Shown in pieces: positions 38,963 through 50,320 of a DNA stretch of 64,000 bases (within the stretch, counting starts at the first letter, position 1; every line of letters starts with the position of its first letter). The notes below the pieces were generated by a model that ran no database searches, was not told the origin of the DNA, and was given only the letters and a program-made list of their open reading frames with translations. The stretch covers positions 186,446-250,445 of the forward strand of contig NZ_SOGN01000044.1 in assembly GCF_004403395.1 (NCBI RefSeq), in the 5' to 3' direction. A program made the translations under genes and the position numbers. This stretch comes from Cryobacterium cheniae. Its GTDB lineage: Bacteria > Actinomycetota > Actinomycetes > Actinomycetales > Microbacteriaceae.

Positions 38963-39819
38963 GGCAGCACCTCCGGTTGGTCATCGCCCAGGCGCAGAAC
39001 CGCCTGAACGGGTTCGTGGTCGGATGCTGCACGGCCGTCGAAGCGTGCGGCGTTGATGCCCGTGGTCGTCACGTCGACACCGTGCCCCACCAGGATGAGG
39101 TCGATGCGTTTTCCACCCTGACGGCTGCGCCGGTAGTTCGAGAAGGTGCCCCACTGCGGCGTCAGGCGCTCCCCCGCCGCCTGCCAGGAGTCCCGCAGTG
39201 CACCATCTGCCATCAGCGGGCGGTAGACCGGCGCGCTCGCATCCGCGTTGAAATCACCGGTCACGACGATGGCGGCCTCGGGCTCGGCCTCTCGGGCGGC
39301 CCCGACGAGGTCCAGGATGAAGCTCGCCGATTCGCGCCTCGACCGCCCCGAGAGGTGGTCGAAATGGGTATTGAAGGCGAGCAGCCGTCCCCCGGTGGCG
39401 GTGTCCGTGAAGTCGGCTGACACGACCACACGCTGCGCCAGGTTGCCCCATGATCGGGACCCGGCCTGGTGTGGCGTCGCGGACAGCGCTCGTTGCTGCC
39501 AATCGGTCAGTTCCAGCCGCCGCGAGTCGTAGAAGATCGTGCAGCTCTCGTCGCCGCCGGAGGCGCTGCGGCCACGGCCGACCCAGCGGTAGTGCGATCC
39601 GAGCGTGTCCGCGACGAAGCCGACCTGGTCGGCCAGGGCCTCCTGCACGCCGAGGAGCGTGGGCAGCTCGGCGGCGATGAGGCGTCGCACGAGATGCTTC
39701 CGGGTGCTCCAATGATCGGGACTCCGCGGCCGCATCGGGGGAAAGCGGCGACGGATGTTGTACGTCATCACGTGCAGGTCAGGTGCGGTCACCGGCCCGA
39801 TCAGGGCGTCATCCGTCAT
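38959..39819 (-). CDS. Endonuclease/exonuclease/phosphatase family protein
   Basis: 286 aa. The EEP fold is shown by HVMTYNIRRR (metal-binding Asn), LLGVQEAL (metal-binding Glu), FNTHFDHLS, VVTGDFNADASAPVYR (Asp/Asn) and SDHEPVQAVL (catalytic Asp-His). No signal peptide is seen. Substrates in this family range from DNA to inositol phosphates and lipids, so only the phosphodiesterase class is inferred. A TATCCT box 7 nt before the ATG suggests its own leaderless promoter. Confidence 0.87.
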   Translation of the reverse strand: MTDDALIGPVTAPDLHVMTYNIRRRFPPMRPRSPDHWSTRKHLVRRLIAAELPTLLGVQEALADQVGFVADTLGSHYRWVGRGRSASGGDESCTIFYDSRRLELTDWQQRALSATPHQAGSRSWGNLAQRVVVSADFTDTATGGRLLAFNTHFDHLSGRSRRESASFILDLVGAAREAEPEAAIVVTGDFNADASAPVYRPLMADGALRDSWQAAGERLTPQWGTFSNYRRSRQGGKRIDLILVGHGVDVTTTGINAARFDGRAASDHEPVQAVLRLGDDQPEVLP

Positions 39820-39826
39820 GCCGCAC

Positions 39827-39832
39827 AGGATA
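39827..39832 (-). promoter_or_regulatory. Candidate -10 box of the EEP-protein gene (leaderless)
   Basis: TATCCT on the minus strand, 7 nt before the ATG, with no Shine-Dalgarno between. Inferred from spacing. Confidence 0.4.
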
Positions 39833-39886
39833 CGCTCGCCTCAGGAATGCGTCAGTACTCCAGTCGCCCCGCGTGCACGGCCTCCC

Positions 39887-40615
39887 TCACACTGTGACCA
39901 GGGCGCTGAGGCCCTCGAAGGTCTTCTCGCCGATGCCGGTGACATTGCGCAGGTCCTCCACGGTGGTGAACGGCCCGTTGGCATCACGGAAGTCCAGGAT
40001 GCGCTGCGCCATCGCCGGTCCGATGCGCGGCAGGGTATCGAGGTCCGCCAGCGTTGCCGTGTTGAGGTTGACCAGGGGTGCCGTGCCACCGCCCGAACCG
40101 GATGCGCCGGACGCACCCGTGCCGGTGCCCGGCGGCGGTCCCGCGGGGACTTCGCCGAGCTGCGGCAGATACAGCTGCTCGCCGTCGTTGAGCTTCCGCG
40201 CGAGATTTGTGCCGGCCGGATCGGCGGTCTCGGTCAGCCCGCCGGCGGCGGCCACGGCATCCATCACCCGGGCGCCGGTGGAGAGTTCGAAGAGTCCCGG
40301 ACGCCGCACGGCGCCGAGCACGTGCACGAAGATGAGGGCACCGGATGCCGCGGCTGCCCCCGAGGAGCCCGGGGCCGGGACCGCGTCGGCGCCACCGGAA
40401 GCCGAACCGGAAGCCGAACCGACGGCCGGCTCCGCCGGGGACACCACCTGGTGCCCGGCCTGTTGCCCGACCATGGACACGACCACTGCGGTGGCCAACG
40501 CCGCGATGAGCAGCACGACGGCAGCGCCCACCCCGATGCGCACCCGCGCCGGAGCACGCCCCTGCGCGCTCGGGGCCAAACGGTCGAGCGCCGCGACTAC
40601 CGGGTCAGACTCCAT
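39887..40615 (-). CDS. comEA: ComEA-type helix-hairpin-helix DNA-binding protein
   Basis: Membrane-anchored DNA receptor for uptake; 242 aa. A cytosolic N-terminus is followed by one helix (VGAAVVLLIAALATAVVVS), an Ala/Gly/Ser-rich linker, a SLBB domain (VHVLGAVRRPGLFEL through LNDGEQLYLPQ) and a C-terminal double HhH module with VNLNTATLADLDTLPRIGPA and NVTGIGEKTFEGL. A TAGCCT box is 6 nt before the ATG. Here two unrelated genes separate it from comEC. Confidence 0.93.
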   Translation of the reverse strand: MESDPVVAALDRLAPSAQGRAPARVRIGVGAAVVLLIAALATAVVVSMVGQQAGHQVVSPAEPAVGSASGSASGGADAVPAPGSSGAAAASGALIFVHVLGAVRRPGLFELSTGARVMDAVAAAGGLTETADPAGTNLARKLNDGEQLYLPQLGEVPAGPPPGTGTGASGASGSGGGTAPLVNLNTATLADLDTLPRIGPAMAQRILDFRDANGPFTTVEDLRNVTGIGEKTFEGLSALVTV

Positions 40616-40621
40616 CCCGGC

Positions 40622-40627
40622 AGGCTA
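40622..40627 (-). promoter_or_regulatory. Candidate -10 box of comEA (leaderless)
   Basis: TAGCCT on the minus strand, 6 nt before the comEA ATG. No -35 and no Shine-Dalgarno seen. Confidence 0.4.
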
Positions 40628-40715
40628 GGCCGGCGAGTGCAGGTCTCCCGACACTCAGGCGCACCCTGTGGGCGGCACAGCGAGGTGCCGCCCTGGGGAG
40701 GCGAGGGAAGCGAGG

Positions 40716-43298
40716 CTACTGGCCGCGGGTGACGATGCTCACCAGTTTCGGCGCGCGCACGATCACGTTCATGATCTCGCGGTCGCCGATCCGGCGGATG
40801 ACCTCGGGCGAGGTCCGCGCGAGGCGTTCCAGGTCGTCGCCGGAGATCTTCGGGGACACGTCGATGCGGTCGCGCACCTTGCCGTCGACCTGCACGACGG
40901 CGGTGACCGACTCCTCCACGAGCAGAGTTCGGTCGGCCTTGCGCCACTGCACGAGGGCGACGCAGGGCTCGTAGCCGAGGTGCTGCCACATGTCCTCGGC
41001 CGCGTACGGCGCGAACAGGTTCAGCGCCATGGCGGTGACCTCCGCGGCCTCGCGCACCGCGGCATCCGCGGCGCCGGCGCCCGTGTCGATCACCTTACGG
41101 GTGGCGTTGACGAGCTCCATCAGGCGCGCGACGACCACGTTGAACTTGAACGACTCGACCAGGCCGGGGGCGTCGGCCAGGAACCGGTGCGTGACGCGGC
41201 GGAGCCCGGCGTCGCCGTTCTTCCACTCGACGCCGGGCACACTCGTGACGTCACGGGCGACCCGCCAGGCACGCGCCAGGAACTTGGCGGAGCCGACCGG
41301 CGAGACATCCGCCCAGTCGATGTCGTCTTCCGGCGGTCCGGCGAACGCCATGGTGAGCCGCACCGCGTCGACGCCGAACCGGTCGACCTCCTCGGTGAAG
41401 TAGACCAGGTTGCCCTTGCTCTTGGACATCTTGGCGCCGTCGAGGATGACCATGCCCTGGTTCAACAGGGCCGTGAACGGCTCGGTGAAGCTGACGTAGC
41501 CGAGGTCGAAGAGCACCTTGGTCATGAACCGCGCATAGAGCAGGTGCAGGATGGCGTGCTCGACGCCTCCGACGTACTGATCGACGGGCGCCCACTTCTC
41601 GGCTTCCTTCGGGTCGAACGCCTTTGTGTCGTCGGTCGGGTTCAGGAAGCGCAGGAAGTACCAGGAGCTGTCAACGAAGGTGTCCATGGTGTCAGCATCG
41701 CGGCGGGCCGGGGTGCCGTCGATCGGGTTGGGCACGTTGACCCAGTCGGTCGCGCCGCCCAGCGGCGATGTGCCCTTGGGCTTGAGGTCGAGGCCATCGG
41801 TGGGCGGCAGCAGCACGGGCAGCTGGTCTTCCGGCACCGGGATCTCGGCGCCGTCCTGGCCGTGGATGATCGGGATCGGCGTGCCCCAGTAGCGCTGGCG
41901 GGAGATGAGCCAGTCGCGCAGCCGGTAGTTCTTGGCAGCCCGGCCGGTACCGTCGGCGGTCAGCTGCTCGATCATACGCTTGACCGCGATGTTCTTGCTG
42001 AGGCCGTTGAGCGCGTCCGAGTTGATCAGGCGACCTTCCCCGGTCAATGCGACGCCCGTTCGGGCCGGGTCGAGCGAAGGGAGTTCCTCGGTGCCGTCGA
42101 TCATGTCCGGCGTGATCACGGGAATCATTCCGGTGACCGGCGCGGTCGTGTCGACGACCACGATCACGGGCAGGTCGAAGCGGCGGGCGAAGTCGAGGTC
42201 GCGCTGGTCGTGGGCGGGCACCGCCATCACGGCGCCGTGGCCGTAGTCGGCGAGTACGTAGTCCGCGGCCCAGATCGGCAGGCGTTCGCCGTTGGCCGGG
42301 TTGATCGCGTAACGCTCGAGGAACACGCCGGTCTTCTCCCGGTCGGTGGCCTGGCGTTCGATCTCGGTACTGTTCTGAACCTGCACCAGGTAGTCCTGGA
42401 ACCGTTCCTTGACGGCGGGCGAGGCATCCGCGACCAGCTCGGCGGCGAGGTCCGCGTCGGGGGCGACGACCATGAAGGTTGCGCCGTAGAGCGTGTCGGG
42501 ACGGGTGGTGAAGACGCTGATGCGCTCCTCGCGGCCCTCGATCACGAAGTCCACGTCGGCGCCGATGGAGCGGCCGATCCAGTTGCGCTGCATGTTCAGC
42601 ACCTTGGCGGGCCAGGTGCCCTCGAGCTGGTTCAGGTCGTCGAGCAGGCGGTCGGCGTAGTCGGTGATCTTGAAGTACCACTGGGTGAGCTTCTTCTTGA
42701 CCACTACGGCGCCGCTGCGCTCCGAGGTGCCGTCGGCGAGCACCTGCTCGTTGGCGAGCACGGTCTGGTCGACCGGGTCCCAGTTGACCCAGCTGTCCTT
42801 ACGGTAGGCCAGGCCCTTCTTGTAGAGCTGCAGGAACAGCCACTGGTTCCACTTGTAGTATTCGGGGTCGCTGGTGTGCAGCTCCCGGGACCAGTCGAAG
42901 GATGCCGCGTAGAGCTTCATGCTCTTCTTCTGCTGAGCGATGTTGTCGTAGGTCCAGCCGCGCGGATCGATGCCGCGCTTGATCGCGGCGTTCTCCGCGG
43001 GCAGCCCGAAGGAGTCCCAGCCGATCGGGTGCAGCACGTTGAAGCCCTGCTGGCGCCAGTACCGGGCGACGATGTCGCCCAGCGCGTAGACCTCGGCGTG
43101 ACCCATGTGCAGGTCGCCGGAGGGATACGGGAACATGTCGAGCACGTACTTGCGCGGGCGCTTGTCGCCGGGATCGTTCGTGCGGAAGGGGTCGAGCTCT
43201 TCCCAGATCGGCTGCCACTTCGCCTGGATGGCGGCGAAATCGTAGACTTCTTCCTCGCTGTCCTGGCCGGTGCGGGTGCGGTCGTACTCGTGTGCCAC
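40716..43298 (-). CDS. leuS: Leucyl-tRNA synthetase
   Basis: Class I aminoacyl-tRNA synthetase charging tRNA-Leu; 860 aa. The HIGH-equivalent is [16 protein letters not shown] is in [10 protein letters not shown], and the CP1 editing domain contains [12 protein letters not shown]. The anticodon-binding and C-terminal domains complete it. GTG 43298 is chosen for its position at the start of homology and an AAGAGAG Shine-Dalgarno. It lies 78 bp behind pabB on the same strand. No T-box was recognised in the gap. Confidence 0.97.
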   Translation of the reverse strand: MAHEYDRTRTGQDSEEEVYDFAAIQAKWQPIWEELDPFRTNDPGDKRPRKYVLDMFPYPSGDLHMGHAEVYALGDIVARYWRQQGFNVLHPIGWDSFGLPAENAAIKRGIDPRGWTYDNIAQQKKSMKLYAASFDWSRELHTSDPEYYKWNQWLFLQLYKKGLAYRKDSWVNWDPVDQTVLANEQVLADGTSERSGAVVVKKKLTQWYFKITDYADRLLDDLNQLEGTWPAKVLNMQRNWIGRSIGADVDFVIEGREERISVFTTRPDTLYGATFMVVAPDADLAAELVADASPAVKERFQDYLVQVQNSTEIERQATDREKTGVFLERYAINPANGERLPIWAADYVLADYGHGAVMAVPAHDQRDLDFARRFDLPVIVVVDTTAPVTGMIPVITPDMIDGTEELPSLDPARTGVALTGEGRLINSDALNGLSKNIAVKRMIEQLTADGTGRAAKNYRLRDWLISRQRYWGTPIPIIHGQDGAEIPVPEDQLPVLLPPTDGLDLKPKGTSPLGGATDWVNVPNPIDGTPARRDADTMDTFVDSSWYFLRFLNPTDDTKAFDPKEAEKWAPVDQYVGGVEHAILHLLYARFMTKVLFDLGYVSFTEPFTALLNQGMVILDGAKMSKSKGNLVYFTEEVDRFGVDAVRLTMAFAGPPEDDIDWADVSPVGSAKFLARAWRVARDVTSVPGVEWKNGDAGLRRVTHRFLADAPGLVESFKFNVVVARLMELVNATRKVIDTGAGAADAAVREAAEVTAMALNLFAPYAAEDMWQHLGYEPCVALVQWRKADRTLLVEESVTAVVQVDGKVRDRIDVSPKISGDDLERLARTSPEVIRRIGDREIMNVIVRAPKLVSIVTRGQ

Positions 43299-43376
43299 GT
43301 GACTCTCTTCGTTGCAGTGGGGATTGCGCCAGCAGGCACAGGGCCGCGCGGCGGCGGCGTCCAAGCTCTTAGGTTA

Positions 43377-44903
43377 CTAAACCTGGCCCTGGCCCGTGGC
43401 GGTGCCGAGTGGGTGACCACCGAGGACGGCCAGGAGCGCGGCCGCTTTCAGCCGGGTTTCCTCGATCTCCTCGAGCGGATCGGACAGCGCCGTGATGCCG
43501 CCGCCCGTGCCGATGGATGCCCCGTCCGGGCTGAGCACGATGCTGCGGATGACCATGGCCAGGTCGACGGCCCCGTTCTGCCCGAGATAGCCGAAGGCAC
43601 CGGCATAGAGCCCGCGCGGACCGCCCTCGAGCGCGTCGAGAATGGTCATCGCGCTGATCTTGGGTGCGCCGGTCATGGATCCGGCGGGAAAGCAGGACGC
43701 CACGGCATCGACCGCGCTCACCCCCGCGGCCAGGCGCGCCTCGACCGTGCTGACCAGCTGGTGCACGTGCGCGTAGCTCTCCACGGCCAGCAGGTTCGTG
43801 ACCTGCACGCTGCCGAGCTCGGCGATCCGGCCGAGGTCGTTGCGCATCAGGTCGACGATCATCAGGTTCTCGGCGCGTTCCTTGTCGCTTCCCTCGAGCG
43901 CGTCGCGGAGCTCGCGGTCCCGGTCGGCGATCCGGGAGCGAGCCCGGGTGCCCTTGATCGGTTTCGTGGTGATCAGGCCGTCCGGGGTCACGGCCAGGAA
44001 CTGTTCCGGGGAGGAGCTGAGCAGGGCAGTGTCGCCGAAGCGCAGGAGCCCCCCGTGGTGGCTGGGGCTGCCGGCGCGCAGGATCAGGTAGGCGTCGACC
44101 GGGTCCGGTCGCACGTCGACCTGGATCTCGTTGGTCAGGCAGAGCTGATAGGCGTCGCCGGCCCGGATGAAGGCCTGGCATTCTGCGATCAGCTCCGCGT
44201 AACGGTGCGCGTCGTGCCGCCACCGGGCAGTGCCGGCTTCGGCCTCGACACCGAGGGCAGGCTGCGCGGGCGGAAGGGAAACGGATGCCGCGAGCCGCGG
44301 CTTGGACCCCGCGAGAGCCTGAAGCACTGAGTCCACCCACGCCTGCGGGGCATCCGTCGGGTCGCCGGGAGCGCGGCGGGCGAGCGCGGTGACCGTCCGC
44401 GCGGCATGGTCGAACACGAGCACCCGGTGTACCTCGAGCAGGGCGGCATCCGGGTAGCGCGAGGTGTGCACGGGCGTGCCGACGGTCTGGGCGCCGAGTT
44501 CGTAGCCGAACCAGCCCACCCAGCCCAACCGGAAGCCGCCGGTATCCACGTGGACATCCACGCCGGTGCCGGCGTCGGTGCCGGCATCCGAATCGTCGTC
44601 GGAGCCGGTCTGGTCCGCGCGCAGGAGCTCGTCCGCGCGCAGGAATTCGAAGATCGACCCGGGCACGTTCCGCCCGGGCACCGACGGGTTCTCGGCGACA
44701 GCGACCGTCACGGTGCCCGCCGGCACCGAGGCGGTCACGAACCGGGACCCGGGAGACGCAGCCCCGAGGTAGCTGAGACCGGTGTCGGCATGGTCCCCCG
44801 CATCCAGCCAGAACACGTACGGGCTGTCGCGGTACAGGGTGTCGAAGACGGAGGCCGGTTCCCACCACTCGGGCAGGAGGATGCTCTGAATCGGCCCGGT
44901 CAC
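43377..44903 (-). CDS. pabB: Aminodeoxychorismate synthase component I-like protein
   Basis: Chorismate-using enzyme, 508 aa, probably making aminodeoxychorismate for folate. The C-terminal domain shows the PIKGT motif (TTKPIKGTRAR), whose Lys is characteristic of PabB, then AENLMIVDLMRNDLGRI, VHQLVSTVEARL and CFPAGSMTGAPKI. The N-terminal domain carries an Asp/Thr/Gly-rich insert (DAGTDAGTGVDV). The start is GTG, 6 nt after a TAGGCT box. TrpE or salicylate synthase are less likely because of the PIKGT motif. Confidence 0.88.
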   Translation of the reverse strand: MTGPIQSILLPEWWEPASVFDTLYRDSPYVFWLDAGDHADTGLSYLGAASPGSRFVTASVPAGTVTVAVAENPSVPGRNVPGSIFEFLRADELLRADQTGSDDDSDAGTDAGTGVDVHVDTGGFRLGWVGWFGYELGAQTVGTPVHTSRYPDAALLEVHRVLVFDHAARTVTALARRAPGDPTDAPQAWVDSVLQALAGSKPRLAASVSLPPAQPALGVEAEAGTARWRHDAHRYAELIAECQAFIRAGDAYQLCLTNEIQVDVRPDPVDAYLILRAGSPSHHGGLLRFGDTALLSSSPEQFLAVTPDGLITTKPIKGTRARSRIADRDRELRDALEGSDKERAENLMIVDLMRNDLGRIAELGSVQVTNLLAVESYAHVHQLVSTVEARLAAGVSAVDAVASCFPAGSMTGAPKISAMTILDALEGGPRGLYAGAFGYLGQNGAVDLAMVIRSIVLSPDGASIGTGGGITALSDPLEEIEETRLKAAALLAVLGGHPLGTATGQGQV

Positions 44904-44909
44904 GCTCCC

Positions 44910-44915
44910 AGCCTA
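44910..44915 (-). promoter_or_regulatory. Candidate -10 box of pabB (leaderless)
   Basis: TAGGCT on the minus strand, 6 nt before the pabB GTG, which would be the first transcribed codon. No -35 recognised. Confidence 0.45.
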
Positions 44916-44970
44916 GGTGCCGTGATTCCACCCCGCGTTCGGCCGTCGCCCTCCCCGGCCGTCAGCGACT

Positions 44971-45033
44971 CGCCGAACCGTGAGTATCGCCCCTTTTCTT
45001 CCGATTTTGAGGGGCGATACTCACGGCTCGGCG
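44971..45033. repeat. Long palindrome between divergent genes
   Basis: Arms 44971-44994 and 45010-45033 match at 23 of 24 positions, around a 15-nt T-rich loop. The core is CCGTGAGTATCGCCCCT. The flanking genes pabB and dedA diverge, so neither needs a terminator here. Confidence 0.85.
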
Positions 45034-45107
45034 GGTGGAGAGGGGAGCTTGGGAGCGGCGCGGACGAAGGGGGCGACGGGTCCCAGGGTCCGCTGGGCGG
45101 GCGGGCC

Positions 45108-45113
45108 TAGGCT
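45108..45113 (+). promoter_or_regulatory. Candidate -10 box of dedA (leaderless)
   Basis: TAGGCT, 7 nt before the dedA GTG; no Shine-Dalgarno between. Inferred from spacing. Confidence 0.45.
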
Positions 45114-45120
45114 GTGAGAC

Positions 45121-45777
45121 GTGAACGACATCCTCAGCTGGATCCTCGATACCGTTTCCAGCGTGGACCCGGTGCTGCGCACCCTGCTGGCCGGACTCGG
45201 CATGCTGCTGGAGACATCCGTTCTCGTCGGCCTGGTCGTGCCGGGCGATTCCATCGTGATCGTGGCGAGCACGGCGGTGGGCAACGCGGCCGAGTTTCTG
45301 GGACTCGTCGTCGCGGTGATCGTCGGAGCACTGATCGGCGAAAGCATCGGCTTCGCCCTTGGCCGCCACTTCGGGCCGTGGATCAGGATGAGCCGCCTCG
45401 GGCGCCGCCTCGGGGAGCGCCACTGGGCCCGGGCCGAGATCTATCTGGCCCGACGCGGCGGCATCGCCGTGTTCCTCTCCCGGTTCCTGCCCGTGCTGCA
45501 CTCGCTGATCCCCCTCACTGTGGGGATGAGCCCGATGCCGTACCGCACCTTCATGAAGTGGACCGTGCCGGCCTGCGTGATCTGGGCGGTCGCCTACGTC
45601 TCGATCGGATCGGCCGCCGCCGAGGGCTACCGTGAACTCTCCGACCGGCTCCACTTCGCCGGGTACCTCTTCGTCGCCGCGATCGCCCTCTTCGTGCTGC
45701 TCGTCTTCCTGGTCAAACGCTGGCTGCACCGGCGCGAGGAGCGGCACATGGAACAGCCGACGACTCCGGTCGTCTGA
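45121..45777 (+). CDS. DedA family membrane protein
   Basis: Polytopic inner-membrane protein, 218 aa. It has the family segments LVVPGDSIVIVAS, IGESIGFALGRHFGPWI and SRFLPVLHSLIPLTVGMSPM, with the conserved Arg/Pro/Gly pattern. DedA proteins include undecaprenyl-phosphate flippases (UptA) and other lipid scramblases, so a lipid-recycling role is possible. GTG start, leaderless arrangement. A hairpin lies after the stop. Confidence 0.9.
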   Translation: MNDILSWILDTVSSVDPVLRTLLAGLGMLLETSVLVGLVVPGDSIVIVASTAVGNAAEFLGLVVAVIVGALIGESIGFALGRHFGPWIRMSRLGRRLGERHWARAEIYLARRGGIAVFLSRFLPVLHSLIPLTVGMSPMPYRTFMKWTVPACVIWAVAYVSIGSAAAEGYRELSDRLHFAGYLFVAAIALFVLLVFLVKRWLHRREERHMEQPTTPVV

Positions 45778-45803
45778 CCACCGCTGACCGCCGGCTGCGG
45801 TGG
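45778..45803. terminator. Hairpin between convergent dedA and cydC
   Basis: CCACCGC and GCGGTGG form a 7-bp stem in the short gap between the two converging genes. No T-run; a weak two-way terminator is inferred. Confidence 0.45.
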
Positions 45804-45814
45804 GGCGTGCCGGT

Positions 45815-47570
45815 TCAGCTGGCCGGATCAGCTGGCCGGATCACCGGGCCGGGCACGACGACACGGGCGGTGATCAGGTCGTCCGGCACGGGCGTGTGCG
45901 AGATCAGCAGCACCGCGCGGCCGTCCTGGCGGGCCGTGACCAGGATGTCCCGCACGAGTCGCTCTCCCTGCGCCTCGTCGACGTTGGCGGTGGGTTCGTC
46001 GACGATCAGCACCGGGAAGTCCGCCAGCAGGGCGCGCGCCAGCGCGATCCGCTGCGCCTGCCCGCCGGAGACCAGGGCACCCCGCTCACCGACGCGGGCG
46101 TCGAGGCCGCCGCGCTGGGCGGCCCACTCCCCCAGTCCGACCCGGTCGAGCACCGCCAGCAGGTCGCCGTCGGTGGCGGTCTCGCGGGCGAAGAGCAGAT
46201 TCTGACGGATGCTGTCGTCGAAGAGCCAGGGACGCTGCTCGCACAGCCCAACCCGGCCGCGTACCTCGGCCGGCGCCAGCGTCCGCGCCTCGACGCCGTC
46301 GAGCCGGTACGAGCCCGTGTAATCGAGGAAGCGCACCAGGGTCTGGGCCAACGTGGTCTTGCCGGCACCGCTCGGACCGGCCAGGTGCACGCGGTCCCCC
46401 GGCGCCAGGCGCAGGGTCACGCCGGACACCGCCAGGGCCCGGGAACCGGGCCAGCGGGCGCCGACGTTCGTGAGTTCAAGCACCGGGCGGGCGCTGAGTG
46501 CGGATGTCACGCTTATCCCTGCCTCGGCCGGCTCGACCGGAATCTCGACCGGAACCACGGTCGGTACGGCCGAGGCCACCCGCGCGGCGCTGGAGCGCAC
46601 CTGGCGCCAGACGCCGAGTGCGAGCGGGATCATGCCGAACACCTCGAACACCGCCATCGGCACGAGCACCACCACGGCAAAGCCCGGTCCGCTGATGCCG
46701 ACCGGCCCGGAAAGGGCCGGAATGCCGACCCAGAGCGCGCCGACGGTCGCCAAACCGGCGAACAGCGACAGCACGGCTCCCTGCACGCCCACGCCCAGCG
46801 ACCGGCGCAGCGCGGCCCGGCGCAGCCGGTCGTCGGCGGTGGCGAGACCGGCGAGGCGGGCGTCGAGGGCACCGAAGGCGGTCAGCACGTCGAGGTTCTC
46901 CACCACCTCGAGCACCTCGCCGGCGAGGGTGCCGCGGAGCGGCGCGAGCCGGCGCTCCGACCGGGCGGACAGAACGGTGGAGGCGAGCGCGGCGAGCAGG
47001 CCGCCGGCCAGGAGCGACAGCGCCAGCGTCAGGCCCGCGGCGGGGAGCACCAGCCAGACCCCGAACACGCTCAGGGTGGCGAGGATCCCCGCTGTGGCCA
47101 GCGGCTGCACCACCCGAAGCGGGAAGTCCTGCAGGTCGTCGACGTCACGCACGAGGCGGCTGAGCAGGTCGCCGCGGCTCGTACCGCCGAGGCCGGCCGG
47201 GGCGAGCGGCAGGATGCGGGCGAACACGCCCAGACGCAGGTCCGCCAGCTGACGGAACGCGGCGTCGTGGCCGGCCAGTCGCTCGAGGTAGCGGAACGCG
47301 GATCGGCCGAGCGCGAACGCGCGCACCCCGACGACAGCCATCGAGAGGAACATGATCGGCGGCTGCTCGGCGGCGCGGGTGATCAACCAGGCCGACGAAG
47401 CCAGCAGGGCCACCGCGAAGAGCGCGCTCAGCACGCCCGCGGCCAGGCCGGGGGCGAACCGGCGGACCGGCGGCTGGGCCAGGCGCAGCACGGCGCGCAC
47501 CTCGGCCGGGTCGGCGGTCGTGTCCGCGGTCGGGTCGGCGGTCGGGTCGCTGCTCGCGTTCACCCGGGGA

Positions 47571-47578
<8 letters not shown>
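45815..47578 (-). CDS. cydC: Thiol reductant ABC exporter subunit CydC
   Basis: Half of the CydDC heterodimer that exports glutathione/cysteine-type thiols (or binds heme) and is needed for cytochrome bd assembly; 587 aa. The N-terminus has a DPTADPTADTT repeat, then a six-helix transmembrane domain with FRYLERLAGHDAAFR, typical of CydC. The ATPase has Walker A GPSGAGKTT, signature VSGGQAQRIALAR and Walker B LIVDEPTANVD. The ATG overlaps the cydD stop by 8 bp. Confidence 0.93.
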
Positions 47579-49277
<1,699 letters not shown>

Positions 49278-49282
49278 TTCGT

Positions 49283-50311
49283 TTAGTGTACGGCCGTCTC
49301 CACGGTCGTCTCCACGGCGGCCGAGACGGTCGTGCGGCTGACCCGCTGGCGCAGCACCCAGTAGGTCCAGCCCTGGTAGAGGAAGATGACCGGCATGGCG
49401 AACAGGGCGGTCCAGCTCATCACCTGCAGGGTGTACGGCGTCGAGGAGGCGTTCTCGATGGTCAGGCTGTTCGCCGCGTCGTTGCTCGCCGGCATCACGT
49501 CGGGGAACAGGGACGCGAAAAGCGCCAGGACGGCGAGGGCGATGGTCGCGGCCATCAGCGTGAACGCCCAGCCTTCGGACCCGCGCAGGTTCGCGAGGAA
49601 CGAGACGATCAGACTGACCGCCGCGCCGGCGGCGAAGAGAGCGGTGGGGAGGCTGCCGAAGGCCAGGGTGGTCCAGAGCAGGAATGTGGCGGCCACGACG
49701 ATGGTGACGATCCCGGCCTTCACGGCGAGCTTCTGAGCCCGCTGACGGATGTCCCCCTCGGTTTTGAGGGAGATGAAGACCACGCCGTGGGTGAAGAACA
49801 GGAGCAACGTGGTGAGCCCGCCGAGCAGCGCGTAGGGGTTGAGCAGGTCGAAGAAGGAACCGGTGTAGTTGTGGCCGGCGTCCAGCTGCACGCCCTGCAC
49901 GATGTTGGCGAAGGCGACGCCCCAGAGCAGGGCGGGAACCGCGGACCCGATCACGATCATGAGGTCGAAGCGCTTCTTCCACGCCGCTTCCGGGCGCTGG
50001 TGCCGGTATTCGAACGACACCCCGCGCAGGATGAGGGCGAGCAGGATCACCAGCAGGGCCAGGTAGAACCCGCTGAACAGGGTGGCGTACCACTCCGGGA
50101 ACGCCGCGAAGAGTGCCGCACCGGCCACGATCAGCCAGGTTTCGTTGAGGTCCCAGACCGGCCCGATGGTGTTGATGATGACCCGGCGGTCGAGGTCGTC
50201 CCTGCCCAGGAAGGGCAGCGACATGCCGACGCCGAAGTCGAAACCGTCGAGGACGAAGTAGCCGATGAAGAGCGCACCGATGATCCAGAACCAAAGAATG
50301 TTGAGTTCCAT
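49283..50311 (-). CDS. cydB: Cytochrome bd ubiquinol/menaquinol oxidase subunit II
   Basis: Membrane subunit of the terminal oxidase that reduces O2 using quinol; 342 aa, about eight to nine helices. The N-terminus IGYFVLDGFDFGVGMSLPFLG (read in pieces) is the family signature, and the segment WDLNETWLIVAGAALFAAFP follows. Two ATGs are adjacent; the second (50311) is better spaced from AGGAG. Between cydA and cydD in the canonical order. Confidence 0.95.
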   Translation of the reverse strand: MELNILWFWIIGALFIGYFVLDGFDFGVGMSLPFLGRDDLDRRVIINTIGPVWDLNETWLIVAGAALFAAFPEWYATLFSGFYLALLVILLALILRGVSFEYRHQRPEAAWKKRFDLMIVIGSAVPALLWGVAFANIVQGVQLDAGHNYTGSFFDLLNPYALLGGLTTLLLFFTHGVVFISLKTEGDIRQRAQKLAVKAGIVTIVVAATFLLWTTLAFGSLPTALFAAGAAVSLIVSFLANLRGSEGWAFTLMAATIALAVLALFASLFPDVMPASNDAANSLTIENASSTPYTLQVMSWTALFAMPVIFLYQGWTYWVLRQRVSRTTVSAAVETTVETAVH

Positions 50312-50320
50312 CATGCGCTC

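Noticed and set aside
43299-43376. T-box or leader peptide before leuS
   Set aside because: No T-box core, specifier stem or Leu-rich short frame could be recognised.
40668-44330. 1,220-codon open frame on the plus strand
   Set aside because: Antisense to leuS and pabB. Stop-free because of high GC; low-complexity composition and no motifs.
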